Below are positions 24,950 through 33,495 of a stretch of 37,877 bases of DNA, in pieces. The notes under the pieces were generated by a model. The model saw nothing but the letters and a program-made list of their open reading frames with translations, was not told the origin of the DNA and searched no databases. Origin of the DNA: Putridiphycobacter sp045107045 (GTDB lineage Bacteria > Bacteroidota > Bacteroidia > Flavobacteriales_D > Crocinitomicaceae); assembly GCA_045107045.1 (NCBI GenBank), contig JBGCFR010000073.1:1-37877 (forward strand). The letters run 5' to 3'. Positions within the stretch are counted from its first letter, which is position 1; the number at the start of each line of letters is the position of its first letter. A program made the translations under genes and the position numbers.

Positions 24950-27643
24950 ATGAAAGGAATTAATTTAATCCTTTTTGCACTTTGTCTATTGTTCAATAAA
25001 ACTACTATTGGGCAAAATTGGCAGCGCACCAATCCAGGTGGTGGTGGATATATGATGTCAGTAGGTGCTGGTCCAACTGGTACAATATTGGTTGGTAGCG
25101 ATTTGTCAGGTGCATATAGAAGTATTGACGAAGGCGAAAGCTGGGATGTGATTGGACATGCGTCTGGTCTTTCCGCTTCACATGTCAGTACAGTTGGCTT
25201 TGACCCTATTAATGAGAATATCTTATACTTAGGCACCAACATTGGTATTTTCAGAAGTAATGATGGTGGGGATTCAATGATTCATGTTTTTAATCCTGGC
25301 GGTCCAGCAAAAGCAATTGGTGATATTCAAATTTCTTTAAATAATCCAAACATTGGTTATGCCACTTACCAACCAACTTGGAATGGCTTACAAGGTGTAG
25401 TTTATAAAACTACCGATCATGGCTTAACGTGGGCACAAATTAGTTTGGATTTACCTAATAATTTAAGATTGTTAAAATTGATAATTGACCCTGCAGATTC
25501 AGATATTGTCTATGCACTATCTGGGTTTGACAGATTTGCCTGTGGCCCTGCGGAATTATATAAAAGCACTAATGGAGGCTTAAATTGGACAGAACTAGCC
25601 TCTACTATAGCAGATACTATTCAAATAATGGATGTAGCCGTTGACCCAATTAATCCACAAACGGTTTATATGACAACTATGAATGTGCCTTGTAATAGCG
25701 GTGTTGCTTACGAAGGTGATATTTTTAAAAGCAATGACGGTGGAAATACCTGGTTTGATCCAAATCCAAATATCGAAAGAAGTGGTGTGATATGGATCAA
25801 ACAAAATGATCCATCAATAATTAGACTAATTGATGTCAGAAAAACCGCACCTTGGATTCCGACATCAGGTACTTTTACATCATTAGATAGTGGAGTGACA
25901 TGGACTCAAACTGGCTTTGAAACGAATTGGGACCCTGGTTATTCAGCAGATGTTTCGAGTAATACAGGAACAGTTATTCATAAATCTTATGGTAGCAATA
26001 AGAACTTTTGCAGAACACTAGGAACTGACATGTCTGACCCAGATAAAATCTATTGGGTAAATACACGATTTGTATATGGAACAGATGACGGTGGAACTAT
26101 TTTTAACAACCTGTTTACGAAGCAAGCCCCATTAGGAAGCTGGCAAAGTACAGGTGTAGATAATATTATTATACACGACATTGAAATTAACGAAGCTGAC
26201 CCCAATATTGTATATGCTGGCCTTGCCGACAATGGTTTATGGAGAAGCTTGGATGCTGGAGCCAGCTGGAGTTCATGTAACGAACCGAGTTTTACAGGTA
26301 CATGGCAAGGTTTTGGTGGAAATACATATTGTATCGCACCTGACCCAACCAGAGCAAATGTGGTATGGTCAACCATGGCACAAGGCAACATCTGTCATTT
26401 AGTGCGCAGCGATTCAACAGGAAAAATAGGTTCTTGGGTATTAAGTAATTCTGGTCTGCCACCTACTTCAAGAGTTACTGATTTAGCCGTCGATCCTAAC
26501 AGCAATGCAGCAAATAGAACACTTTTTGCAATTGTATCAGGCGATATTTATAAAAGTACAGATGATGGATATAGCTGGACACTTTCCGCAAACAATGGAG
26601 GTGTTTGGTTTGTTGAAATTGACCCTAATGATAGTAATATTATTTATGCTGGTGGAAGTGGTGGTTTTTTCAGAAGTATAGATAGCGGAAGTTCATGGAC
26701 TCAAACAGGGCTTCCCGAGATGAGTGAAGTCACCAATACACAAGATTTTTGGAGAAAATCGTACCGAGGAGTGTCCAATATTCATCCTAGCTATTGTGAC
26801 GCTGGAACTGTATTTGCCACGGCTTATGGCCCTCAAAAAGGGCTTTATAAAAGTATTGATTATGGGGCCACTTGGTCCAAAATAATAGCAGACGATTACA
26901 TGCGATCAGTAGTGGTGAGTGAAAATAATCACCAAGTCATTTTTGTCGGTTCGTCCTATTTAGGATATGCAGGTGGTGTTTCTTCCCCTAACCAAGTCGC
27001 TTTTCAGTATTCCCTTGATGGTGGTTTAACTTGGGCAATTGATGATGCAGAATTAGAATACCCATCTATAGTTAGCATGGAATTAAATCATTCAAATCCT
27101 GAAAAACTTTTTGTCGCTTCGCAAGGCACTGGTATGCAATGGACGTATGATTGGATTGTACCCTACCGCTATTATGCCGATACAGATAACGATTCTTTTG
27201 GCGATCCAAATAATTCAATAGATACTTGCATAAGTGTTCCACCAGCGGGTTATACTTTAGATGATCAAGATTGTGATGATGGTAACTCAAATATTAATCC
27301 CAATGCAATTGAAATTCCTGACAACGGCATTGATGAAGATTGCAGTGGAGCTGATTCTTTGGTTGGATTAGGATTTTCAAATTCTGATGTTAATGTCACC
27401 CTAAAGCTTTTTCCAAATCCGGTTAAAAATGAGGTTACCTTAACTTGCGAATGTAATGGACTCGTGCAAATTGAATTGACTAATATACTTGGGCAATCTG
27501 TTTTAAAGAAAGAATACTTGGTAACAAATAATAATAATTTAAATCTTAATGTCGAAAGCCTTCCAGCTGGTTCGTACTGGATGCAAATCTATATTGAAAA
27601 AGATGAATTCTTTACAACAATTGGTATTGTTAAAATTGAGTAG
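24950..27643 (+). CDS. Large secreted BNR/sialidase-like repeat protein with MopE motif and T9SS sorting domain
   Basis: The 897-residue protein has a signal peptide (about 1-22, ending TTIGQ). A long beta-propeller region (about 25-735) is built of VPS10/BNR-type Asp-box repeats; SNDGGNTW, STDDGYSW, SIDSGSSW and SLDGGLTW are visible. Next comes a putative metal-binding MopE-like motif (about 739-800: YYADTDNDSFGDP, DDQDCDDGNSNINPNA, IDEDCSGADS). A type A T9SS sorting domain ends the protein (about 820-897: KLFPNPVKNEVTL, LPAGSYWMQI). Such architectures are typical of xyloglucanase/sialidase-like surface proteins. The repeats lack obvious catalytic residues by eye, so it may bind rather than cleave. 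truA follows 18 bases downstream. Confidence 0.9.
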   Translation: MKGINLILFALCLLFNKTTIGQNWQRTNPGGGGYMMSVGAGPTGTILVGSDLSGAYRSIDEGESWDVIGHASGLSASHVSTVGFDPINENILYLGTNIGIFRSNDGGDSMIHVFNPGGPAKAIGDIQISLNNPNIGYATYQPTWNGLQGVVYKTTDHGLTWAQISLDLPNNLRLLKLIIDPADSDIVYALSGFDRFACGPAELYKSTNGGLNWTELASTIADTIQIMDVAVDPINPQTVYMTTMNVPCNSGVAYEGDIFKSNDGGNTWFDPNPNIERSGVIWIKQNDPSIIRLIDVRKTAPWIPTSGTFTSLDSGVTWTQTGFETNWDPGYSADVSSNTGTVIHKSYGSNKNFCRTLGTDMSDPDKIYWVNTRFVYGTDDGGTIFNNLFTKQAPLGSWQSTGVDNIIIHDIEINEADPNIVYAGLADNGLWRSLDAGASWSSCNEPSFTGTWQGFGGNTYCIAPDPTRANVVWSTMAQGNICHLVRSDSTGKIGSWVLSNSGLPPTSRVTDLAVDPNSNAANRTLFAIVSGDIYKSTDDGYSWTLSANNGGVWFVEIDPNDSNIIYAGGSGGFFRSIDSGSSWTQTGLPEMSEVTNTQDFWRKSYRGVSNIHPSYCDAGTVFATAYGPQKGLYKSIDYGATWSKIIADDYMRSVVVSENNHQVIFVGSSYLGYAGGVSSPNQVAFQYSLDGGLTWAIDDAELEYPSIVSMELNHSNPEKLFVASQGTGMQWTYDWIVPYRYYADTDNDSFGDPNNSIDTCISVPPAGYTLDDQDCDDGNSNINPNAIEIPDNGIDEDCSGADSLVGLGFSNSDVNVTLKLFPNPVKNEVTLTCECNGLVQIELTNILGQSVLKKEYLVTNNNNLNLNVESLPAGSYWMQIYIEKDEFFTTIGIVKIE

Positions 27644-27661
27644 TTACAGATATTCTTACAG

Positions 27662-28456
27662 ATGCGATATTTCATACATTTAGGTTTCGAAGGCAGTGTC
27701 TATGATGGTTGGCAGAGGCAAAAGGAAACTCAAAACACGGTTCAAGAAGTGATAGAGCAAGTGCTCTCTAACATCTTTAAAAAAAAAGTGAGCGTTTATG
27801 GTTGTGGACGCACTGATGCAGGTGTTCACGCTAGCCAATATGTCATTCAAGTTGACCTTGACCAAGTACCAACATTCGATTTGAAATTTAGATTGAACAA
27901 AAGTCTACCTGACGACATAGCTATATTTGAAATTTTTGAAGTCAACGACAAAAGCCATGCTCGTCATGATGCTGATGCACGCACCTATGACTATTTTATG
28001 CATTGGCACAAAAATCAGATCCTTAATCGTTATAGTGCTTTTTATGAGGCCATAGAATTGGACTTCGATTTGATGAAAAAAGCAGCTGCACTTATTCTTA
28101 ATACAACAGACTTTAAAGCATTGTGCAAGCAGCCCGACTCCTACCCTAATACAATCTGTCAAATTAGTAATTGCAAAGTATTCATCAATAGAGAACAAGG
28201 GCGATTAAGATTCACAATAACTGGCAATCGTTTTCTGCGGGGTATGGTTCGGATTTGTGTTTTCTTTTTATTAGAAGTTGGCACAGGCAAAATGACTTTA
28301 GAGGAGTTTACAGAAATTTTAAATCAAAAAAAAGAATTAAAAGAAAAAGTCCCTGTACGTCCAAATGGTCTTTTCCTCAGCAAAGTTGACTATCCTTTTT
28401 TGAAATTGGATGATTCACATAATTTAATCAATATAATAAGCGTTGGATTAGAATAA
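27662..28456 (+). CDS. truA: tRNA pseudouridine(38-40) synthase TruA
   Basis: The 264-residue enzyme is the usual TruA size. The catalytic aspartate is Asp52 in the invariant GRTDAGVHA motif (49-57). Other family features are the N-terminal YDGWQRQ (for FxGWQ), LPDDIAIFEIFEV before the second half, ARHDADARTYDYFM, and the C-terminal FLRGMVRICVFFLLEVGTG, in which NRFLRGMVR stands for the typical NxFLxxMVR. TruA isomerises uridines 38-40 in tRNA anticodon stems. It is a housekeeping gene starting 18 bases after a secreted repeat protein, so the two may share a transcript by chance of arrangement rather than by function. Confidence 0.96.
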   Translation: MRYFIHLGFEGSVYDGWQRQKETQNTVQEVIEQVLSNIFKKKVSVYGCGRTDAGVHASQYVIQVDLDQVPTFDLKFRLNKSLPDDIAIFEIFEVNDKSHARHDADARTYDYFMHWHKNQILNRYSAFYEAIELDFDLMKKAAALILNTTDFKALCKQPDSYPNTICQISNCKVFINREQGRLRFTITGNRFLRGMVRICVFFLLEVGTGKMTLEEFTEILNQKKELKEKVPVRPNGLFLSKVDYPFLKLDDSHNLINIISVGLE

Positions 28457-28522
28457 ATGCTAGCAGGTTATAAACCATTTATGGCAACAAGGTACTATGT
28501 AGAACTCAACAATATAAATTAT

Positions 28523-28530
28523 TATATTTG
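28523..28530 (+). promoter_or_regulatory. Candidate -7 promoter element for the caspase gene
   Basis: TATATTTG (TAnnTTTG) lies 58 bases before the ATG at 28589. There is no clear -33 TTG at standard spacing. Confidence 0.4.
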
Positions 28531-28588
28531 ATCGGGCTGTCGAAGAAATTGATTATCCCAAAACAGTTATATTTAATACCAGAAAGCA

Positions 28589-31546
28589 ATGCTAAAACTG
28601 TATAATATAAAATGCCTTTTCGTTTTTCTCTGCCTTATACTACTTCAATTTACCGCTATTTCTCAACACAAGAGCAAGCTGAGAACATTGATCAGTGCTG
28701 GAATTGACCTTAATCAAATTGCGGCATTTAGTGCTGACAATTCTATTTTGGCAATGGCGTCAAGTAATAACATTGAAGTTTATGATGTTAGAACAGGCTT
28801 ATTAATACGAAAAGTAAATACTAAAAGTCAGTTCACCCCTGAAAATATTGTTTTCAGTAGCAATAAAATACTTTTTGTGTCTTTCTCGTATAATCCAGAA
28901 GTATTGAAAATAGATTTAAGCAATGAAATAATAGAATACATACAAAGAGCAGAAATAAAAAATCCAAAACTTCAAAAGCCTGAAGATCCAACAAATGCAC
29001 CATGGATGCAATATTACAATCATTTTTCAGTCAATAAATCTACTGAACCATTTTATCTTTCGGTGCCAAATAAAACAACAAAAATTGGTATTAAAAATAT
29101 TTCTTCAAGTTTCGTAAAGCCTATTTATCAGATCTCGATAGTGGAACCAAACACTGAAGAAATTGTTTTGGACTCTTTAAAGCATACTGCATTTTTAAAA
29201 GTTGTATTTTCAGAGGACTATAAATTTGTTTTGATACACAATATCATCTACAATTTGGAAAAAAAATTGAATGTATCTCAAATTAATAGAATTACAAGGT
29301 ATAGTACTAGTGGTGGTTTTTTTAGCGAACATGATATTCCTGTATTTTTAAGTGAAGAAGGTGTTTTGAGATTGGACAACTTTAACATTGTAAAGCCAAT
29401 AAATGGTACTTTTAAATTAGAAAGAGCCTTGGATCATTATGAAATTGAAAGCGCTAATTTAGATTACAGTAAAAGATGGTATACAACCTTTGATACAAAT
29501 CTGGACAAAGCAATCTATACTCTTGAATTAGCTCCCACAGAACATCTATTAGAAACATCTGAAAGTGGCAAGTATTTACTATTATTTTCAGCTGGCAAAA
29601 ATAAAGTTGTCAATGCTGAGAATGGCGATATCATCAAAGAATTCGCAATGGGTAACTACCTTAAAACATATACATTTAATGGAAATAATCTGATCGAAAT
29701 TGAAGGTGAAAGTTGTCGTCAATTAAATTTTGAAACTGATGAATGGGTCGACTATAAATTAGAATCTTCACGTTCAATAAATTTTGAATATCATCAATCA
29801 CTATTCAGTAATGGTATTGTATTAAAATATGACCATATCAATTATGTCGCTCATATTTGGGATTTAAAAGATGGAAAATTACTGTCGAAATTTAAAATCA
29901 AGCACCCTGAAGAGCACTTTGGTTATAAGATAAAATTTAATCTAGCAAAGAAAGAAATTATACTTTTCAAAATAAATTCTGACATTCAAATACTTGATTT
30001 GGAAACAGGAGAATTAAAAAGGACTTTTACTGGAAATAATGGCCTCATTTCAGAGTATTGGGAATCAAAAAATGGAAAATTAGCAGTTACTTTTTCTACA
30101 GGAGGGAATACTTCATTATGGAATACTAAAACTCAAAAGGTGATAGTTGATATTTTTCTTCAAAACAGAAACAATATTGTCGTTAAAACACCTGAAAACT
30201 ATTATTTATCAAGAGCAAGTAATGGTAGTTTTGTGCATTTTTCATTGGGTAAAAAAGTATTTCCGCTCGAACAATTCGACCTCAAATACAACCGACCAGA
30301 CATTGTTTTGTCTAGATTAGGCTATGCGGATAGTTCACTGATCAAATCGTATTATAAAGCTTACCGAAAACGGCTTAAAAAAATGAAGTTTACGGAAGAG
30401 ATGCTTGAAGATGATTTTCATTTGCCAGAAATTAAAATTGAAAACTTTGAAGAAATGCCTACTATTGATGACCAAGGCAGTATTAATTTGGACTTAAAAT
30501 TAAAGGATACAAAGTATAATTTGGACCGGATAAATGTATGGGTTAATGATGTGGCCATTTATGGCTCTGACGGTATTTCTTTAAGGGACAAAAACGTAAA
30601 AGAGTATACCACTACTCTTTCTGTTAATCTGATAAAAGGCAAAAACAAGGTTCAAGTCTCAACACTAAACCAAGCAGGTGCTGAAAGCTTCAAGGAGACC
30701 TTTTCCATTGAATCGACGGCAGGTAAATTACAGCCAGATTTATACTTAATTACCATTGGTGAAAGCGAATTTATGCAATCGGAATACAATTTAACTTATG
30801 CAGCTAAAGATGCCAATGACATTGCAGCTCTTTTTGCTGATTCTAAAGTTTACAGCACTGTTAAAACCAAAACTATTACCAATGAACAGGTTTCTGTGAA
30901 AAATATATCCGAATTAAAGTCTTTTTTGTCTGAAGCCGACATTAATGACCAGGTCATGATCTTTTTGGCTGGTCATGGCGTGCTTGACGCCAACCTTGAT
31001 TATTATTTTGCCACTTACGGCATGGATTTTGGCAATCCTTCAGAAAAAGGACTGGCCTATGAAGACTTAGAAAGCCTGATGGATGGCATTGCGCCTTTAA
31101 AAAAGACATTAATTATAGATGCCTGCCATAGTGGTGAGATAGATAAAGATGAATTGGCACTTGTCGCTTCTTCAACCCAAGAAACAGGTGACATTCAATT
31201 TAGATCCGTTGGCACGAGCGTGGCCCCAAAATTAGGAATGGAAAATACTTCTGAATTAGCTAAATCTTTATTTTCAGACCTCAGAAAAGGCACCGGCGCA
31301 ACCGTCATCTCATCATCAGGCGGAATGGAGTTTGCCATGGAAAGTGATGAATGGAAAAATGGTTTATTTACCTATTGCTTAATCAATGGTATCAAATCCG
31401 CTAAGGCAGACTTAAATAAAGATGGTGAAATTTGGCTCTCAGAACTTCAAAACTATGTTTCGGAACAAGTAACAGAACTCTCAAAAGGCAAACAACAACC
31501 CACCTCAAGAATAGAAAACCAAACCGTTGATTTTAGGGTATGGTAA
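28589..31546 (+). CDS. Exported beta-propeller/caspase-like (peptidase C14) protein
   Basis: The 985-residue protein has an N-terminal hydrophobic signal (about 8-26, ending AISQ). A WD40-like beta-propeller region spans about 30-560 (SADNSILAMASSNNIEVYDV, then LVLKYD- and IWDLKDGK-type blades). A helical linker follows (about 570-600), an Ig-like module (about 620-715) and a C-terminal caspase fold (about 725-985). The catalytic dyad is His796 in LAGHG and Cys846 in IDACHSGE, both intact, so an active cysteine peptidase is likely. Prokaryotic caspase homologues include cytoplasmic defence effectors, but this one appears exported, pointing to envelope or extracellular work. Base composition becomes less AT-rich in the caspase part. 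No substrate gene is recognisable nearby. Confidence 0.88.
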   Translation: MLKLYNIKCLFVFLCLILLQFTAISQHKSKLRTLISAGIDLNQIAAFSADNSILAMASSNNIEVYDVRTGLLIRKVNTKSQFTPENIVFSSNKILFVSFSYNPEVLKIDLSNEIIEYIQRAEIKNPKLQKPEDPTNAPWMQYYNHFSVNKSTEPFYLSVPNKTTKIGIKNISSSFVKPIYQISIVEPNTEEIVLDSLKHTAFLKVVFSEDYKFVLIHNIIYNLEKKLNVSQINRITRYSTSGGFFSEHDIPVFLSEEGVLRLDNFNIVKPINGTFKLERALDHYEIESANLDYSKRWYTTFDTNLDKAIYTLELAPTEHLLETSESGKYLLLFSAGKNKVVNAENGDIIKEFAMGNYLKTYTFNGNNLIEIEGESCRQLNFETDEWVDYKLESSRSINFEYHQSLFSNGIVLKYDHINYVAHIWDLKDGKLLSKFKIKHPEEHFGYKIKFNLAKKEIILFKINSDIQILDLETGELKRTFTGNNGLISEYWESKNGKLAVTFSTGGNTSLWNTKTQKVIVDIFLQNRNNIVVKTPENYYLSRASNGSFVHFSLGKKVFPLEQFDLKYNRPDIVLSRLGYADSSLIKSYYKAYRKRLKKMKFTEEMLEDDFHLPEIKIENFEEMPTIDDQGSINLDLKLKDTKYNLDRINVWVNDVAIYGSDGISLRDKNVKEYTTTLSVNLIKGKNKVQVSTLNQAGAESFKETFSIESTAGKLQPDLYLITIGESEFMQSEYNLTYAAKDANDIAALFADSKVYSTVKTKTITNEQVSVKNISELKSFLSEADINDQVMIFLAGHGVLDANLDYYFATYGMDFGNPSEKGLAYEDLESLMDGIAPLKKTLIIDACHSGEIDKDELALVASSTQETGDIQFRSVGTSVAPKLGMENTSELAKSLFSDLRKGTGATVISSSGGMEFAMESDEWKNGLFTYCLINGIKSAKADLNKDGEIWLSELQNYVSEQVTELSKGKQQPTSRIENQTVDFRVW

Positions 31547-31660
31547 TTTTTTAAATTACAAAAAACAAAAAATCAAATTTTAAACGCATGTCTTTAAATT
31601 TTAGACAAGCCTGACCATCAGAAATAAATGTTTTGAAATCAAGTAAAAACATTAGTAAGA

Positions 31661-31710
31661 TCGAGAAGTTCCACAGGTGGCTACCACTTGTGCTGAGCAT
31701 TTGTCGAAGT
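31661..31710. repeat. REP-like intergenic repeat with hairpin core
   Basis: The segment starts TCGAGAAG and ends TTGTCGAAGT. Its centre forms a hairpin: CAGGTGG at 31674-31680 pairs with CCACTTG at 31684-31690, with one G-T pair and a 3-base loop. Reverse-complemented, its end reads ACTTCGACAA-N4-CTCAGCACAA, close to a repeat I recall as abundant in Bacteroidota intergenic DNA. Confidence 0.6.
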
Positions 31711-31770
31711 AAGGAAATCACTCGACCGCACTTTGTTTTGCGAAGGCTGAAATCATTTTTTTATGCAGGT

Positions 31771-31810
31771 CTTGACTTTTTGGTTCGTTTTGGGTCAAGG
31801 CAAAATGAAC
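31771..31810. repeat. Second intergenic repeat with nested hairpins
   Basis: GTTCGTTTT (31783-31791) pairs with AAAATGAAC (31802-31810) with one G-T pair. Alternatively, CTTGAC (31771-31776) pairs with GTCAAG (31794-31799). The string resembles the TTTTTGGTTC/GTCAAGGCAAAA repeat that recurs in Bacteroidota genomes, from memory. Confidence 0.55.
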
Positions 31811-31904
31811 AAATGCTCAAAGGAGGAACAACTGCAAAATCGGCTTGCAAAATGTTAAACATTTCCTACCTTACACCATACAATCCAAAAACAAAAACAA
31901 CACC

Positions 31905-32075
31905 ATGAAATTTGAAATAAACAAAACAACTTACGAAGCAATCGCTCAAGAAATTCACAGTGACAATAGCCCCGTTGGTATTGACGCCAAAAAGACCCAT
32001 ATCCTAATTCTTCATCAGCTACAAGAATTAAACAAACGGATGGAACGCATTGAGCAAGAGTTAAAGAAAAAATAG
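31905..32075 (+). CDS. Small 56-residue protein with C-terminal coiled coil
   Basis: The ATG at 31905 gives a compact 56-residue protein; a longer reading begins in the repeat region and is not credible. Residues 1-30 include the distinctive stretch TYEAIAQEIHSDNSPVGIDA, and residues about 31-56 form a basic amphipathic helix (LQELNKRMERIEQELKKK) likely to be a coiled coil. I recall similar short proteins in Bacteroidota but know no function. It is 144 bases upstream of a Fic gene on the same strand, with operator-like repeats between. Because that Fic protein carries its own inhibitory motif, this protein need not be its antitoxin. Confidence 0.65.
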   Translation: MKFEINKTTYEAIAQEIHSDNSPVGIDAKKTHILILHQLQELNKRMERIEQELKKK

Positions 32076-32134
32076 GTCTAAAACTTCAGCCACAAGGTAC
32101 GCTTAGCAACAAATACGGCAATTAATTGGCATAA

Positions 32135-32210
32135 TTGACGTAAAAATTACGGCAAAAATGATGAATGCACGTCAAAAAACCGTATATTTGACGTAAAAAT
32201 TACTGCAAAT
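32135..32210 (+). promoter_or_regulatory. Two 23-bp direct repeats with embedded promoter element before the Fic gene
   Basis: TTGACGTAAAAATTACGGCA at 32135-32154 (repeat continues to 32157) recurs at 32188-32210 with only two mismatches in 23 bases. The starts are 53 bases apart, close to five helical turns. Within each, GTAAAAATTAC is itself palindromic. TATATTTG at 32183-32190 matches the -7 element TAnnTTTG and overlaps the start of the second repeat, which ends nine bases before the Fic ATG (32220). The layout suggests a repressor that blocks the promoter, possibly by looping. The repeats are seen directly; the role is inferred. Confidence 0.65.
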
Positions 32211-32219
32211 AGCTAAGAA

Positions 32220-33329
32220 ATGTACTTTCATCAGCGTAAAGATTGGCCAAATTTTAAATGGGATACTGAAGCCTTACTGCCATTTGTGAGCGAGGTTCGC
32301 GATTTACAAGGTCGATTAATCGGCCGGATGGAATCCATGGGTTTTCAACTAAGAGCTGAAGCAGTGCTTGAAACCATTACAGAAGATGTTGTTAAGACCA
32401 GCGAAATAGAAGGCGAACTACTGAATCCAGTAGAAGTAAGATCGTCCGTTGCACGGCAACTCGGCATGGAAATATCAGGATTGCCTAATGCCAGCAGAAA
32501 TGTTGAAGGCATAGTGGAAATGATGCTAGACGCTACTCAAAAATATAATGAACCAGTCACCAAAGAAAGACTGTGTGGATGGCATGCGGCCTTATTTCCG
32601 ACAGGAAGAAGTGGCATGCACAAAATAACAGTTGGCGATTGGAGAGCCGATAAAGGCGGGCCAATGCAAGTGGTATCTGGTGCGTTTGGTCGAGAAAAGG
32701 TGCATTATACAGCACCAGAAGCACCTTTGCTGAACAATGAAATGAACCAATTCATCAATTGGTACAATTCTGATAAAAAACTAGAACCTGTTATAAAATC
32801 GGCCATAGCTCATTTGTGGTTTGTAAGCATCCATCCATTTGATGATGGAAATGGAAGAATAGCAAGAGCCATAGCTGACAATCAATTAGCTAGAGCTGAC
32901 AGAACAAACCAACGTTTTTATAGTATGTCGGCCCAAATGATGCTTTCTAAAAAAGATTATTATGATATCCTTGAGTTTACCCAAAAAGGAAGCATGGACA
33001 TCACCCAATGGCTAATCTGGTATTTCGAACGATTGACTGAGGCATTGGCAGCGACCAATAAAACATTGTCTAAAATATTAGCAAAGGCTAAATTTTGGGA
33101 ACTGCATGCCGCTACTCAACTAAATGAACGACAGGTAGACATGATCAATAAACTCCATGGCCACTTTATAGGCAAATTACATTCTTCGAAATGGGCTAAA
33201 ATGACAAAAGTTCACAGAGATACTGCCAGAAGAGACATCCAAGACTTAATAGAAAAAGGCATCTTGCAAGCCACTGGCGAAGGCGGCAGAAGTACAAACT
33301 ATGTGCTAACTCAACCTACGACTCTTTAA
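32220..33329 (+). CDS. Fic family protein (DUF4172-Fic-wHTH, class II AMPylator)
   Basis: This 369-residue protein begins with a DUF4172-type domain (about 1-85) containing the inhibitory helix motif T60-SEI-E64-G65, the [S/T]xxxE[G/N] pattern. The inhibitory Glu therefore lies N-terminal to the core, which defines class II Fic proteins. The Fic core (about 100-275) carries the intact catalytic motif HPFDDGNGR at 205-213, with His205 as the catalytic base. A winged helix (about 318-365, KMTKVHRDTARRDIQDLIEKG) ends the protein and may bind DNA. Family activity is nucleotidyl (usually AMP) transfer to a protein hydroxyl. The two direct repeats just upstream are plausible sites for its own wHTH. 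REP-like repeats flank the gene, suggesting accessory DNA. Confidence 0.93.
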   Translation: MYFHQRKDWPNFKWDTEALLPFVSEVRDLQGRLIGRMESMGFQLRAEAVLETITEDVVKTSEIEGELLNPVEVRSSVARQLGMEISGLPNASRNVEGIVEMMLDATQKYNEPVTKERLCGWHAALFPTGRSGMHKITVGDWRADKGGPMQVVSGAFGREKVHYTAPEAPLLNNEMNQFINWYNSDKKLEPVIKSAIAHLWFVSIHPFDDGNGRIARAIADNQLARADRTNQRFYSMSAQMMLSKKDYYDILEFTQKGSMDITQWLIWYFERLTEALAATNKTLSKILAKAKFWELHAATQLNERQVDMINKLHGHFIGKLHSSKWAKMTKVHRDTARRDIQDLIEKGILQATGEGGRSTNYVLTQPTTL

Positions 33330-33383
33330 CCCATCAAAAATCACCTTTCATATGAAACATTGGTGCGGTAAATAGTAAACTCT

Positions 33384-33427
33384 GTTCTCGATACAGCTCC
33401 ATTCCATTCCGCCACTCGAACTGACAC
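33384..33427. repeat. REP-like intergenic repeat
   Basis: The segment opens GTTCTCGATACAGCTCCATT and closes CCACTCGAACTGACAC. The pair of ends (TCTCGATAC and CACTCGAACTGACA) matches, from memory, a widespread Bacteroidota intergenic repeat. It shares TCGA-type ends with the element at 31661 on the other side of the Fic module. Confidence 0.55.
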
Positions 33428-33442
33428 TCACAAGTCGTTTTA

Positions 33443-33480
33443 TACTTTGCACGCTGTGCTCTGTACTTTGCACTTTGCAC
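33443..33480. repeat. Degenerate short direct repeats (TACTTTGCAC)
   Basis: TACTTTGCAC occurs at 33443-33452 and 33464-33473, followed directly by ACTTTGCAC at 33472-33480. The tract lies in the convergent space between the Fic gene and the PorP/SprF gene, with no hairpin good enough to be a terminator. Confidence 0.55.
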
Positions 33481-33495
33481 TCAATACTAAACGTC

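Larger units (their letters stand above)
31547..31904. other. Non-coding spacer made largely of repeat remnants
   Basis: These 358 bases between the caspase gene and the 56-codon gene hold two REP-like segments (31661-31710 and 31771-31810). A possible open frame at 31633-31908 runs through both and is not protein-like. Confidence 0.6.

Noticed and set aside
31633..31908. Open frame of 91 codons on the plus strand
   Set aside because: It runs straight through two REP-like repeats, has biased, low-quality amino acid content and overlaps the better-supported 56-codon gene start.
31905..33329. Classic FicTA toxin-antitoxin pair with the 56-residue protein as antitoxin
   Set aside because: The small protein lacks the [S/T]xxxE[G/N] inhibitory motif, which is instead inside the Fic protein, and the genes are 144 bases apart with a promoter between them.
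33384..33480. CRISPR-like or terminator structure in the Fic/PorP convergent space
   Set aside because: The repeats are short, irregular and without spacers of even size, and no stable hairpin with a T-tract is present.
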